From assembly GCA_964497515.1 (NCBI GenBank), contig CAZCCV010000034.1:1-21813 (forward strand): a stretch of DNA of 21,813 nucleotides. Reading direction: 5' to 3'. Numbering within the stretch: position 1 is the first letter of the stretch; each line of letters opens with the position of its first letter. This document shows positions 1 to 7,720 of the stretch, piece after piece. The position numbers were made by a program, and so were the translations under genes. The notes beneath the pieces are model-generated. The model was not told the origin of the DNA. It ran no database searches and saw only the letters and a program-made list of their open reading frames with translations. The stretch is from CAZCCV01 sp964497515. GTDB lineage: Bacteria > Armatimonadota > UBA5829 > DTLH01.

Positions 1-45
1 AAGGGGACATTTTCCCTTTGCAAAAAAGGGGACATAGTCCCTCTG
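1..45. repeat. Tandem pair of GGGGACAT-type short inverted repeats
   Basis: Two near-identical units lie side by side at about 1-19 and 26-45. Each reads AAGGGGACAT, two variable bases, then TCCCTYT, so each is an imperfect inverted repeat (GGGGA...TCCC). They lie outside any gene, just beyond the terminator of the sigma-factor gene. They resemble short dispersed intergenic repeats, but only these two copies are visible here and the array may continue beyond the left edge. Confidence 0.5.
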
Positions 46-72
46 CTATAACAGCAATCAGACAAACAGAAA

Positions 73-98
73 AGACGGCTGTCGGGTGACAGCCGTCT
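73..98 (-). terminator. Rho-independent terminator after the sigma-GGDEF gene
   Basis: A perfect 11-bp stem (73-83 paired with 88-98) closes a 4-base loop. On the minus strand the stem is followed directly by TTTT. It sits 28 bases past the stop codon of the minus-strand sigma-factor gene, the expected place for an intrinsic terminator. The U tract is short. Confidence 0.8.
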
Positions 99-125
99 AG
101 TATACTAAGCCACAATCAAAGCACG

Positions 126-1502
126 TTATGCAGCTTTGCGTTGTGTAGTGTCCTCATCCAGCCCCAAACCATCAAACGCCAGATTGACCAGCTCGAGTGT
201 ATCTGTAGCTGGGTTGGGATATGTAGACCAGGATGTCGTGACCTCGGCGTGAATCGGGTTGTTTGGTCCGGCTCCCTGGAATGGTTGCTTCTCTATAGCA
301 CATCGCATACGGTCGGCTACAATCTCAGCGGTTTCACCAGTGTATGGTAGCAAGAGACCAAAGATATCTTCCGAATAGCGCGCCAGCACATCGCCTCGCC
401 TGCACGTACACTTGAGGCGATCGGCTGCCTGCTGAAGGATGTCATCTGTGCGAACAACGCGAGTAAGCTCGCCAACGCTTTCGGGCAGAAGTATCCTTAT
501 GAACAGCAAGCTAAGCTCGTGCTTCTGTCTGTGTGCTCTACTGATTTCTTCCTCCGTGCGATTCAGCAAGTATGGCTGATTGTAGACTCCGGTGCTGGAG
601 TCTATGACAGAGACATCCTCTTGAGCCCTGACATCCTGAGTCCGGCGAGTGTTTTGCGCCATTTGTATGTGCGCATCGCGTATCTCTTCGGTCATCAGTA
701 TTTTCTTCAGCTTCTTTGTGCTGTTTCGGAGAATATGCGAGACATAGTTGCACGAGATATCGAGCTTCTTTGCAATTTCCGTCTGATTATGATCTTGGAA
801 GAAGAACTCCTGAATAACACGCTGTTCAATGCCTTTCAGTCGTTCCATTGCAGTCTCGAGAACGATTCTGTCTTCAATTGGAAGCTGGAAAGTGGTGCAC
901 TTGTTGTCCCGGATCTTTTCGGTATCCACGGGAAACAGCGAGCCATCCTCTCGCTCTATCCCTGCGTCAAGCGATGAAACCTTGAAAACCTCGCGAGTTG
1001 TAAGCATATCGACGACGGTATCTTCTGGTAAATCCATCACCGCGGCGATTTCCTTCTCAGTAGGTGAGCGACCGTGCTTCTGGCTGAGTGACTCAATGAC
1101 ACGAGTCATACGCTGGTTCAGCTCCTGCAGCCAAGCAGGCTCTTTTATAATTTTGCCTTTGTCTCTCAGGTAGTGTTTGATTTGGCCAATCACGAAATGT
1201 GTAGCGTAAGTCGAGAACTTCACTCCCTTTGTAGGGTCATAGAGATCTACCGACGTGATAAGGCCAATGTATCCTTCCTGAACGAGATCCTCCAGTGGTT
1301 CACAAGCACCGGCAAAGCGTCGTGCAATACTCTCCACTAGGTTCGTATACTGAAGCACAATGCAATCACGAGTCGAGACGTCCGCCGTCTTGGCGTAGTC
1401 TGCTAACAGTGCCTGGACTTCCTCTTCCGTAAGCTTTTGATTACGAGCAGCATTTATCATTCTTGGCGCATGTGACTGGCGATTGCATCCGTGCGCACGC
1501 AC
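126..1502 (-). CDS. Sigma-70 family RNA polymerase sigma factor fused to a degenerate GGDEF domain
   Basis: Predicted alternative sigma factor (458 aa) with an extra C-terminal signalling domain. Region 2 spans about residues 46-112 (LEDLVQEGYIGLI, then KFSTYATHFVIGQIKHYLRD), region 3 about 121-187, and region 4 with its helix-turn-helix about 215-268 (QTEIAKKLDISCNYVSHILR). The layout resembles the SigF/SigB/WhiG group. Residues 297-447 form a GGDEF-like domain: it begins with the usual DxxTGxYN-like stretch (DSSTGVYNQPYLL), but the catalytic signature is SEDIF instead of GGDEF. Five residues upstream is RRGD, which fits an RxxD inhibitory-site motif. Cyclase activity is therefore unlikely, but ligand binding is possible. 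The GTG start was chosen because AAGGAG lies five bases upstream. An ATG at 1460 is an alternative, and a longer frame from 1586 would run into the upstream hairpin region. It lies downstream of pilC on the same strand. Confidence 0.9.
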   Translation of the reverse strand: MRAHGCNRQSHAPRMINAARNQKLTEEEVQALLADYAKTADVSTRDCIVLQYTNLVESIARRFAGACEPLEDLVQEGYIGLITSVDLYDPTKGVKFSTYATHFVIGQIKHYLRDKGKIIKEPAWLQELNQRMTRVIESLSQKHGRSPTEKEIAAVMDLPEDTVVDMLTTREVFKVSSLDAGIEREDGSLFPVDTEKIRDNKCTTFQLPIEDRIVLETAMERLKGIEQRVIQEFFFQDHNQTEIAKKLDISCNYVSHILRNSTKKLKKILMTEEIRDAHIQMAQNTRRTQDVRAQEDVSVIDSSTGVYNQPYLLNRTEEEISRAHRQKHELSLLFIRILLPESVGELTRVVRTDDILQQAADRLKCTCRRGDVLARYSEDIFGLLLPYTGETAEIVADRMRCAIEKQPFQGAGPNNPIHAEVTTSWSTYPNPATDTLELVNLAFDGLGLDEDTTQRKAA

Positions 1503-1507
1503 AGTCG

Positions 1508-1532
1508 CTCCTTGTTGTATTATTGCAATAAT
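1508..1532 (-). promoter_or_regulatory. Shine-Dalgarno site and perfect 14-bp palindrome upstream of the sigma gene
   Basis: AAGGAG at 1508-1513 supports the GTG start at 1502. Six bases further upstream is a perfect 14-bp palindrome, ATTATTGCAATAAT (1519-1532). Its position in the leader or core-promoter region makes it a candidate operator. It is too short and AT-rich to be a terminator. No protein can be assigned to it. Confidence 0.5.
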
Positions 1533-1563
1533 CAGTTTCCGGCAATGAATAAACGCCGGGGTT

Positions 1564-1615
1564 GTCCGGGGGTGAAGACCGGACATTGGTTTGGCCGGGG
1601 GATGTGCCCCCGGCC
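1564..1615 (-). terminator. Two hairpins between pilC and the sigma gene
   Basis: A perfect 9-bp GC-rich stem, GGCCGGGGG paired with CCCCCGGCC (1593-1601 with 1607-1615), has a 5-base loop and starts 16 bases past the pilC stop. A second, weaker hairpin (GTCCGG 1564-1569 with CCGGAC 1579-1584) follows. Neither has a T run on the minus strand, so this may be a weak or factor-assisted terminator, or an mRNA 3'-end or processing structure that lets some transcription continue into the sigma gene. Confidence 0.5.
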
Positions 1616-1630
1616 TCTAATCTCTTCCGA

Positions 1631-2836
1631 TCATCCAATGGAGCTGACCAGCTTGAATATCGGTGCCATAATGGACACAGCTATGAAACCGACGATCCCT
1701 CCCATAAATACGATCAGACAAGGCTCGATAAGGGATGTAAGCGCCTTAACGGCACCATCGACTTCCTGGTCGTAGAAGTCTGACACCTTTACCAGCATAT
1801 CCGACAGTCGCCCGGTCTCTTCACCGATATCTATCATATGAGTGACCATACTGGGGAAGAGTCGACTGGATGCAAGTGGAGAGCTGATCTTCTGGCCCTC
1901 ACGAATGGCGTTTCGAGCGTTTTCTACGGTCTTAGCGATGACAACGTTACCTGAAGTCTCACCAACTATCTCGAGTGATCTCATCATAGGTACGCCACTT
2001 GCAATGAGAGTAGCGAACGTTCGTGAGAATCTGGAGATTGCCATCTTCTGAACCAATTCTCCAATGACTGGGACTCTAAGCTTCATACCATCGATTATGA
2101 AGCGTCCGCGTTCCGTGTTGGATTGGATTTTGTAACCCACAATACCGCCAACGAGGAGCAGAAGCCCAACGTACCAGTAGTTCTTAAGGAATGTGCTGCC
2201 ATCGAACATCATTCGCGTAACTACTGGCATTTTCACGTTCATGCTCACAAAGATCTCCTTGAACTTCGGAAGCACGAACAAGAACAGCGCAGCAAGCATT
2301 ACAACAGCAAAAGCGAGCACCAGGATAGGATATATCATGGCCGATTTGATCTTGCTGCGAACCTCCTCTTCCTTCTCCAAGAATGAGGACAATCTATCGA
2401 GAATCTGGTCGAGGATACCACCAGTCTCGGCAGCGCGGACCATGTTGATATACAATCTGGAGAATACTGTTGGATGCTTGCTGAAAGCATCCGTCAGCGA
2501 GAGTCCGGCTTTTACATCGCGCTTAGACTGCCCGATCGCAACTTTTAGAGCTTCGTCTTTCGTCTGACCTTCCAGAATATCAAGGCAGCGGACTACAGCA
2601 ATTCCAGCGTCAATCATAGTGGCGAACTGGCGGCTGAAAACCACCATAGATTTCAGTTTGACTTTCTTGTTTCCAAGGGACGGCATTTTCAGCCCTTCCC
2701 TGACTTTCGCAACACTGACAACGTGGAGGCGCTGATCGTGCAAGCGAGCCAGTGCCGCCTGTTCGGAGTCCGCCTCCATCTTGCCTTTTGTCGTTTTGCC
2801 AGTCTGGTCGACAGCGGTGTAGACAAAATTGGACAT
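1631..2836 (-). CDS. pilC: Type IV pilus inner-membrane platform protein PilC
   Basis: Polytopic inner-membrane platform (401 aa) on which the PilB and PilT motors act. Two T2SF (GspF/PilC) domains are visible at about residues 65-190 and 268-390. Each carries the repeated pattern of a cytoplasmic helical bundle (FSRQFATMIDAGIAVVRCL and FSRTFATLIASGVPMMRSL) with a GE/AETG segment (AAETGGIL, GEETGRL). Membrane segments fall near 168-190, 220-236 and 372-392. The length is normal for the family. The ATG is preceded by AAGGAGG, which overlaps the last codons of pilT, and only three bases separate the pilT stop from this start, so translation is probably coupled. It is the last pil gene of the cluster. 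Confidence 0.95.
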   Translation of the reverse strand: MSNFVYTAVDQTGKTTKGKMEADSEQAALARLHDQRLHVVSVAKVREGLKMPSLGNKKVKLKSMVVFSRQFATMIDAGIAVVRCLDILEGQTKDEALKVAIGQSKRDVKAGLSLTDAFSKHPTVFSRLYINMVRAAETGGILDQILDRLSSFLEKEEEVRSKIKSAMIYPILVLAFAVVMLAALFLFVLPKFKEIFVSMNVKMPVVTRMMFDGSTFLKNYWYVGLLLLVGGIVGYKIQSNTERGRFIIDGMKLRVPVIGELVQKMAISRFSRTFATLIASGVPMMRSLEIVGETSGNVVIAKTVENARNAIREGQKISSPLASSRLFPSMVTHMIDIGEETGRLSDMLVKVSDFYDQEVDGAVKALTSLIEPCLIVFMGGIVGFIAVSIMAPIFKLVSSIG

Positions 2837-2839
2837 AGT

Positions 2840-3970
2840 TTAGCCTCCTTCTAGGAATCTCTGGAAGTTCTCAGGGTCGATCGATCGCGTTGCCGCGTCG
2901 TTGTAGCTTACCTGACCTGAGCGGTGCAGATCCGCGAGCACCTTATCCATAGACTGCATGCCAAATTGGGCACCAGTCTCTATAGCTGAGTGGATCTGGA
3001 ATGTTTTGCCTTCTCTGATAAGGTTTCTGACTGCAGAAGTTGCAATCAGCACCTCGAAGCCGGCCACTCGTCCACCACCCAAACGCGGCATAAGCTGCTG
3101 GGCTACAATTCCTTCCAGAGTGTTAGATAACTGCACGCGAATCTGCGCCTGCTGGTACGGCGGAAATACGTCGATGACACGGTCGATTGTCTGAGGAGCG
3201 TTTCTGGTGTGCAAGCTTCCAAAGACAAGGTGACCGGTTTCCGCCAACGTCAGGGCAGCCATAATTGTTTCAAGGTCACGCATCTCACCAATGAGAATTA
3301 CGTCTGGGTCTTCTCGCAATACGGCTCTTAGAGCATTATCGAACGAGTCTGTATCGGTGTTCAGCTCTCGCTGGTTTACCATCGCACGTTTGTGCCTATG
3401 GAGATACTCGATTGGATCCTCCATAGTCATGATGTGGACTTCCCGCTCAGAGTTAATCTGATCCATCATACAAGCGATAGTTGTTGACTTACCGCTTCCG
3501 GTCGGACCAGTCACGAGTACCAACCCACTGTGCTTTCGAGCCAGATCTCTCAAAACGGGCGGAAGCCTCAACTGTTCGAAGGATGGAATCTGGTTGGGAA
3601 TCGAACGAAGTGCAGCGCCAAGAGAACCCCTCTGGCGATACACGTTCACTCTGAAACGCCCCACGTCCCGGACACCGTAAGAGAAGTCAAGTTCTCTGGT
3701 TTTCTCCAGCCACTGGATCTGGTCGGCGCTCAGAATATCGTAAACCAGGCGCTGAATTTCGACGGGAGCCAGCGGTGCGTACGCAGTGTGCACCAGCTTG
3801 CCGTCGATTCGAAGCACCGGAGGCAATCCTACCGACAAGTGCAAGTCGGACGCCCCTCTTTCGGTAGCCTCCCTCAGCAAATCGTCGATGTGAACGTCCT
3901 CTGCAGATTTAGCCGCATCGGACTGATACACAAATTCACTATAGTCCTGAAGTGAAAAATCGTCTCTCAC
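2840..3970 (-). CDS. pilT: Type IV pilus retraction ATPase PilT
   Basis: Hexameric cytoplasmic ATPase (376 aa) that powers pilus disassembly and twitching. Seen: an N-terminal PAS-like region (LLREATERGASDLHLS), Walker A GPTGSGKST near residue 155, Walker B DVILIGEMRD near 223, a His-box TGHLVFGSLHT near 245, and AVRNLIREGK near 313, close to the AIRNLIRE signature that marks PilT rather than PilB. The first 25 residues or so extend beyond the usual PilT start. A GTG at 3970 was chosen because AGGAGG (3977-3982) lies six bases upstream. A frame from 4015 would overlap pilB by 35 bases and has no such site. The gene sits 10 bases after pilB and is probably co-transcribed with it. Confidence 0.94.
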   Translation of the reverse strand: MRDDFSLQDYSEFVYQSDAAKSAEDVHIDDLLREATERGASDLHLSVGLPPVLRIDGKLVHTAYAPLAPVEIQRLVYDILSADQIQWLEKTRELDFSYGVRDVGRFRVNVYRQRGSLGAALRSIPNQIPSFEQLRLPPVLRDLARKHSGLVLVTGPTGSGKSTTIACMMDQINSEREVHIMTMEDPIEYLHRHKRAMVNQRELNTDTDSFDNALRAVLREDPDVILIGEMRDLETIMAALTLAETGHLVFGSLHTRNAPQTIDRVIDVFPPYQQAQIRVQLSNTLEGIVAQQLMPRLGGGRVAGFEVLIATSAVRNLIREGKTFQIHSAIETGAQFGMQSMDKVLADLHRSGQVSYNDAATRSIDPENFQRFLEGG

Positions 3971-3976
3971 TGGCTG

Positions 3977-3982
3977 CCTCCT
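3977..3982 (-). promoter_or_regulatory. Ribosome binding site fixing the pilT GTG start
   Basis: AGGAGG on the minus strand overlaps the pilB TAG stop and stands six bases before GTG at 3970. It favours a 376-aa PilT over the longer frame from 4015. Confidence 0.7.
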
Positions 3983-5708
3983 AACCCGAGTAGATGACTC
4001 TGAGAGCCTCTTCAAGCGATGTCGTGCCCAGCAGAATCTTCTGCATAGCGTCTTCTCGCAGAGTCTTCATACCAGCCTCAATGGCGCACTCTCTGACAAT
4101 ATGTGATGATGATCTCTGTATTATCTGGTCTTTGATTCTGTCATTGACCATCATAAGTTCGTAAATGCCGATTCTACCTTTGTAACCAGAACCTTTGCAG
4201 TGGTCGCACCCTTTGCCACGGTAGAAAGTAACCGTCGCGTTGTCATCGAGCGACAATCCCAACCGCTTCACAGCATCGAGCGGCGGCTTATATTGTTCTT
4301 TGCACTTAGTGCATATGCATCGAACTAACCTCTGCGCCAAGACGCCGATAACTGAGGATGATATCAAGAATGGCTCAATTCCCATATCGATCAATCTTGT
4401 GACTGCTCCAGGAGCGTCATTTGTGTGCAGAGTAGAGAGCACCAAGTGACCAGTAAGCGCCGCTTCCGTTGCAATAATCGCTGTCTCTGCATCTCGGATT
4501 TCACCGACCATAACGATGTTGGGGTCCTGTCGCAGCATAGTTCTAAGCCCAGCCGCAAAGGTGAGACCCGCGCGATTGTTAATCTGCACCTGCGTCACGC
4601 CGGCCAGCTCATATTCAACCGGGTCTTCAATCGTGAGAATATTCTTCTCGCCTGAGTTCAGCTTAGACAGAACCGAATAAAGCGTGGTCGATTTACCACT
4701 ACCAGTAGGTCCTGTGACCAGAATAATTCCGTATGATCTCAGAATTAGCGATTCAAAGTCTTCTAGTGTTTCCGGCAGCAGTCCGAGTCTGTTCAGCCCG
4801 ATAGAGATAGAACTCTTATCCAGAATTCTGAGAACGATTTTCTCACCGTGAACAGATGGCAGAGTCGAAACACGGAAGTCAAACTGTCTGCCATCGATCA
4901 TTGCGCCGATTCTGCCGTCCTGCGGTGCTCGCTTTTCAGCAATGTCCATTTCGGCCATAATTTTGATTCTGGATATCAGTGAAGCCTGCACCTTCTTGGG
5001 CGCTGCCATAGCTTCGTTAAGAATCCCGTCTACCCTGAACCTGACGCGAACTGCCTCTCTGGCCGGTTCAATATGTATGTCACTAGCTCCATCATGAACA
5101 GCTCTGCTGATTATCAAGTTGGCCAGTCGGATGACAGGCGCTTCCTCAGACAGCTCCTTAAGCTGCTCGATGGAGATATCTTCTTCTTTCTGATCCTCTG
5201 TTGTTGTGAAGTCAATCTCGCCACCCTGGATGTCGCGCATAACTTCGCTTACTACCTGTTTAACAGATGCTTCGCTGTGGTAGTTGCGGTTGATGGCAGC
5301 TACGATGTCCTCTTCGTGTGCAATCAGCGGCTCGACGTCTACACCAGTCATAAGGCGGATTTCGTCGATGACGAAAATGTCCAGAGGGTTCTTCATTGCA
5401 AGTCGGATCTTGCCGTTTGATTTGCCGGTTGGAATGACCTTGTGCCTGCGGGCGACTTCCTGGGAGATCATCTTAGTTGCATCAGCATCAAACTCGATCT
5501 CGTTGAGGTCAACGTAGGGAACCCCCCACTGTTCGCCTAGTCCGCGAACTCTATCCCTCTCGCCGATGAAGCCCATGTTGACGAGTACATCGCCCAGGGA
5601 CTCCTGCGTCTTCAATTGTTTTTGTTTCTCCAGGGCTTGTTCAAGCTGGTCCTGGGTTATGAGCTTCAGTCGAACACAAATTTCGCCAATTGCCTGTGGT
5701 CTAGCCAT
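3981..5708 (-). CDS. pilB: Type IV pilus extension ATPase PilB (GspE family)
   Basis: Cytoplasmic motor (575 aa) that drives pilus assembly on PilC. The N-terminal MshEN/T2SSE_N domain covers about residues 3-145, with two 24-residue motifs at 6-29 and 37-60. The ATPase core has Walker A GPTGSGKST near 333, Walker B NIVMVGEIRD near 397 and a His-box TGHLVLSTLHT near 419. A PilB/GspE-type tetracysteine zinc motif is present (CTKC near 466 and CDHC near 501). In MshEN proteins that bind cyclic-di-GMP, each motif normally starts RLG. Here the arginine positions are Ala and Ser, so binding is uncertain. The ATG at 5708 was preferred over a GTG at 5723 because a weak AGGG site precedes it and the GTG has none. 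A 239-bp gap separates it from pilQ. Confidence 0.95.
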   Translation of the reverse strand: MARPQAIGEICVRLKLITQDQLEQALEKQKQLKTQESLGDVLVNMGFIGERDRVRGLGEQWGVPYVDLNEIEFDADATKMISQEVARRHKVIPTGKSNGKIRLAMKNPLDIFVIDEIRLMTGVDVEPLIAHEEDIVAAINRNYHSEASVKQVVSEVMRDIQGGEIDFTTTEDQKEEDISIEQLKELSEEAPVIRLANLIISRAVHDGASDIHIEPAREAVRVRFRVDGILNEAMAAPKKVQASLISRIKIMAEMDIAEKRAPQDGRIGAMIDGRQFDFRVSTLPSVHGEKIVLRILDKSSISIGLNRLGLLPETLEDFESLILRSYGIILVTGPTGSGKSTTLYSVLSKLNSGEKNILTIEDPVEYELAGVTQVQINNRAGLTFAAGLRTMLRQDPNIVMVGEIRDAETAIIATEAALTGHLVLSTLHTNDAPGAVTRLIDMGIEPFLISSSVIGVLAQRLVRCICTKCKEQYKPPLDAVKRLGLSLDDNATVTFYRGKGCDHCKGSGYKGRIGIYELMMVNDRIKDQIIQRSSSHIVRECAIEAGMKTLREDAMQKILLGTTSLEEALRVIYSG

Positions 5709-5722
5709 TCTTGCCCTGCCCA

Positions 5723-5744
5723 CACGGAGTCACAAACTCCCGTG
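5723..5744 (-). promoter_or_regulatory. Hairpin just upstream of the pilB start
   Basis: On the minus strand CACGGGAGT pairs with ACTCCGTG (one bulged G) around a 5-base loop, ending 14 bases before the pilB ATG. It overlaps the alternative GTG start at 5723. It could influence translation initiation of pilB. No known riboswitch class was recognised. Confidence 0.4.
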
Positions 5745-5874
5745 CGATTCCTGCTTTCTATGGTGTGGAGTCTCTGGTTATGACATCCCTGTCAGAGGAT
5801 GGGTCTTCCATATCTAGTTATCGGCTGAACAGCCTTGTGAGCTTAAGGGTTTTCTCCTCATAAACAGCCTTAGT

Positions 5875-5883
5875 TTTATATCA
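5875..5883 (-). promoter_or_regulatory. Candidate extended -10 promoter for pilBTC
   Basis: Minus strand TGATATAAA: TATAAA (five of six bases match TATAAT) preceded by TGN, an extended -10 element. No good -35 is present. It lies in the pilQ-pilB gap about 170 bases before the pilB ATG and just downstream of a strong hairpin, so pilB-T-C may have a transcript of their own. Confidence 0.4.
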
Positions 5884-5890
5884 GCCAAGC

Positions 5891-5914
5891 GGCCGGAAGA
5901 TACTCCTCCCGGCC
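5891..5914 (-). terminator. Strong hairpin after pilQ (terminator or mRNA stabiliser)
   Basis: Minus strand GGCCGGGAGG pairs with TCTTCCGGCC (10 bp including two G-U pairs) around AGTA. It begins 33 bases after the pilQ stop. No T run follows, so it may act as a weak terminator or as a barrier protecting the 3' end of the pilMNOPQ message, allowing different levels of secretin complex and motor proteins. Confidence 0.5.
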
Positions 5915-5947
5915 ACCCAGCTCATATGCAATGGATGTGCCGGAGCA

Positions 5948-7720
5948 CTAGTCCTTCAGAATAGTTGCGGTGATGAAAATTGTCACCTCAGAACGTGTTG
6001 TTCCTCTTGATGTACTCTTGAACAGTCTTCCGACAACCGGCAGGTCACCCAGCAGCGGTATCTGTGACATAGTGACTCTGTCTTCGTCTCTAATCAGTCC
6101 GCCGATGACAACGGTTCCACCGTTTTTCACGCGTATGGTGCTGTCGGTGTATCGTCGAGCAATCTGCGGGATGTTGCCTATATACTTGGTGACAGTGCTT
6201 ACTTCAGGGTGCAGGTAGAGAGTGATCTCGTCGTCGCTTCCTACTACACCAACGGCGTCAAGCAGTATTCCCACCGGAACGACTTCGGTCTTCTGACTCG
6301 ACTGTCCTGGGCCAAGCACTGTCTCTGAGATATATCTTACTTCATCACCGATGAAGATTCTTGCGGGCTTGCCACTTACCATCGCCACTTGTGGGCTGGC
6401 GAGCAGTTTCGCCTTTCCATTGGAGACCATCAGGTTCAAGTTCGCCTGTATCGTCGCAGGGCCGAATACGGCTGTGCGGGTGATCTCTTTCAGTCCTGAG
6501 GAAGCCGGTGGCACGATTGTGCCCTCAACTTCTCTCTTGCCTTGCACGGAGAGACCATCCCAGGTCCACTCAACACCGATATCCTTAGCATCTTCGTTGT
6601 TGAGGTCAATGACTTTTGCCTCAATGAGTATCTGCATCGGCCGGATGTCGACCTCCACAACCAGTTTAAGAGCACGATCAACATCGGCAGCAAAGCCTGT
6701 GAGAACTATGTTCTCCGGCTGGTTTTTGAGCTCATAGGTATCTTTGCCTTTGTCGTTGGCATCAGAGCCGCCAGAACTCGTGTAACCACTCTGAACCATA
6801 TCTCCAGCTTTGCGCTCGAAACCGGATCGAGGGCCAAATGCTACAGACACACCAGGAACAGCGCTCGTAATCATCGCCACAAGTTCCTGTGCGTCGGCAT
6901 ACTTGATCTGATATACTTTTGTGACGGTCTCAGGACCACCGCTCTGGATAGTCTCTTCTACGCGAGAGATAATCTCTCTAGCAATAGCAACGTCGCTCTC
7001 CGGCCCACTAACCAGTATGGTACCGAGATACTTGACTACCGACTTCGGCACGTCGTCAACAGTGGCTTTCTTTACATCCTTGTCGTCCTTCTGATCGTTC
7101 GGAGGAGCACTGCCAACCGAAACCTTCACCGTTGGGAGTTGCTCCTGCACTGCCTTGGCAAGGTCTGCAGGATTCGCGTAACGGATGGGAATCGCGTCGA
7201 AAACAGTCCGGTCTCCGGCAAGATCGTTACCAGTTACAGCGTTAAGACCCGCAGTGGTACCGACAATATATGTATCCGCTGTCATTGCGGCATATTTGAA
7301 GCCTGACAGTTTAGTTATCATATCGAGTGCTTCACGCATCGACACCTTGTTCAGTGTGACTGTAACAAGTCCCTTGACATCGGATCCTGTTACGATATTC
7401 ACTCCACTCTGGATCGAGAGTGCTTTGAGCACATCTGTGATATCGGCTGCGTGGAAGTCCAGATTAATGCCCTTGGCATCCATCGGCCCACTGCCAACAC
7501 CGGCGGGCGTGGCAGGCTGTGTGCCTTTGGTGCCGGTAGTGATAATACCAGTAGTAGGCTCAGTAATCTTGGGCGAAGCCTGAACAAACACTGTCTGATG
7601 ATTGAGTTCTGTGGGTGTAGCGGTCGGTGTCGCAGACGCTGCTACTGCCAAAACGAGCACACACCAAAGCGCGGCCGCAAACGCGGTCCCACATTTCCGC
7701 GCACTGATTCTAACTCGCAT
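5948..7720 (-). CDS. pilQ: Type IV pilus outer-membrane secretin PilQ
   Basis: Outer-membrane ring through which the pilus exits (590 aa). A signal peptide covers residues 1-30 (hydrophobic core, likely cleavage after AVAASA). An N0/STN-like domain follows at about 85-154 (INLDFHAADITDVLKALSIQ), then N1-type modules near 174-257 and 266-355 separated by Lys/Asp- and Gly/Ser-rich linkers. The secretin barrel is at about 365-588, with VPVGILLDA, NGGTVVIGGLI, PLLGDLPVVGRLFK and the terminal VTIFITATIL. No AMIN domain is evident. The ATG is preceded by AGGAGGAG. The start overlaps the end of pilP by 11 bases, pointing to coupled translation within pilMNOPQ. The presence of a secretin is the main evidence that the host has an outer membrane. 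Confidence 0.95.
   Translation of the reverse strand: MRVRISARKCGTAFAAALWCVLVLAVAASATPTATPTELNHQTVFVQASPKITEPTTGIITTGTKGTQPATPAGVGSGPMDAKGINLDFHAADITDVLKALSIQSGVNIVTGSDVKGLVTVTLNKVSMREALDMITKLSGFKYAAMTADTYIVGTTAGLNAVTGNDLAGDRTVFDAIPIRYANPADLAKAVQEQLPTVKVSVGSAPPNDQKDDKDVKKATVDDVPKSVVKYLGTILVSGPESDVAIAREIISRVEETIQSGGPETVTKVYQIKYADAQELVAMITSAVPGVSVAFGPRSGFERKAGDMVQSGYTSSGGSDANDKGKDTYELKNQPENIVLTGFAADVDRALKLVVEVDIRPMQILIEAKVIDLNNEDAKDIGVEWTWDGLSVQGKREVEGTIVPPASSGLKEITRTAVFGPATIQANLNLMVSNGKAKLLASPQVAMVSGKPARIFIGDEVRYISETVLGPGQSSQKTEVVPVGILLDAVGVVGSDDEITLYLHPEVSTVTKYIGNIPQIARRYTDSTIRVKNGGTVVIGGLIRDEDRVTMSQIPLLGDLPVVGRLFKSTSRGTTRSEVTIFITATILKD

Noticed and set aside
1..45. CRISPR array
   Set aside because: Only two short units with a spacer of about six bases, far too short for CRISPR spacers.
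519..977. Plus-strand open frame of 152 codons
   Set aside because: It lies wholly antisense to the sigma-factor gene, has no recognisable domain and no convincing ribosome site.
1503..1586. Longer N terminus of the sigma factor
   Set aside because: It would read through the palindrome and leader region; the GTG at 1502 has a strong ribosome site.
3971..4015. Longer N terminus of PilT overlapping pilB
   Set aside because: The GTG at 3970 has AGGAGG at ideal spacing; the longer start has none.
5709..5947. Cyclic-di-GMP or other known riboswitch before pilB
   Set aside because: The conserved bases of GEMM-type or other classes I know could not be found, although the region is structured.
6542..7306. 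Plus-strand open frame of 254 codons
   Set aside because: Antisense to pilQ, whose protein is clearly conserved; the translated product shows no known motif.
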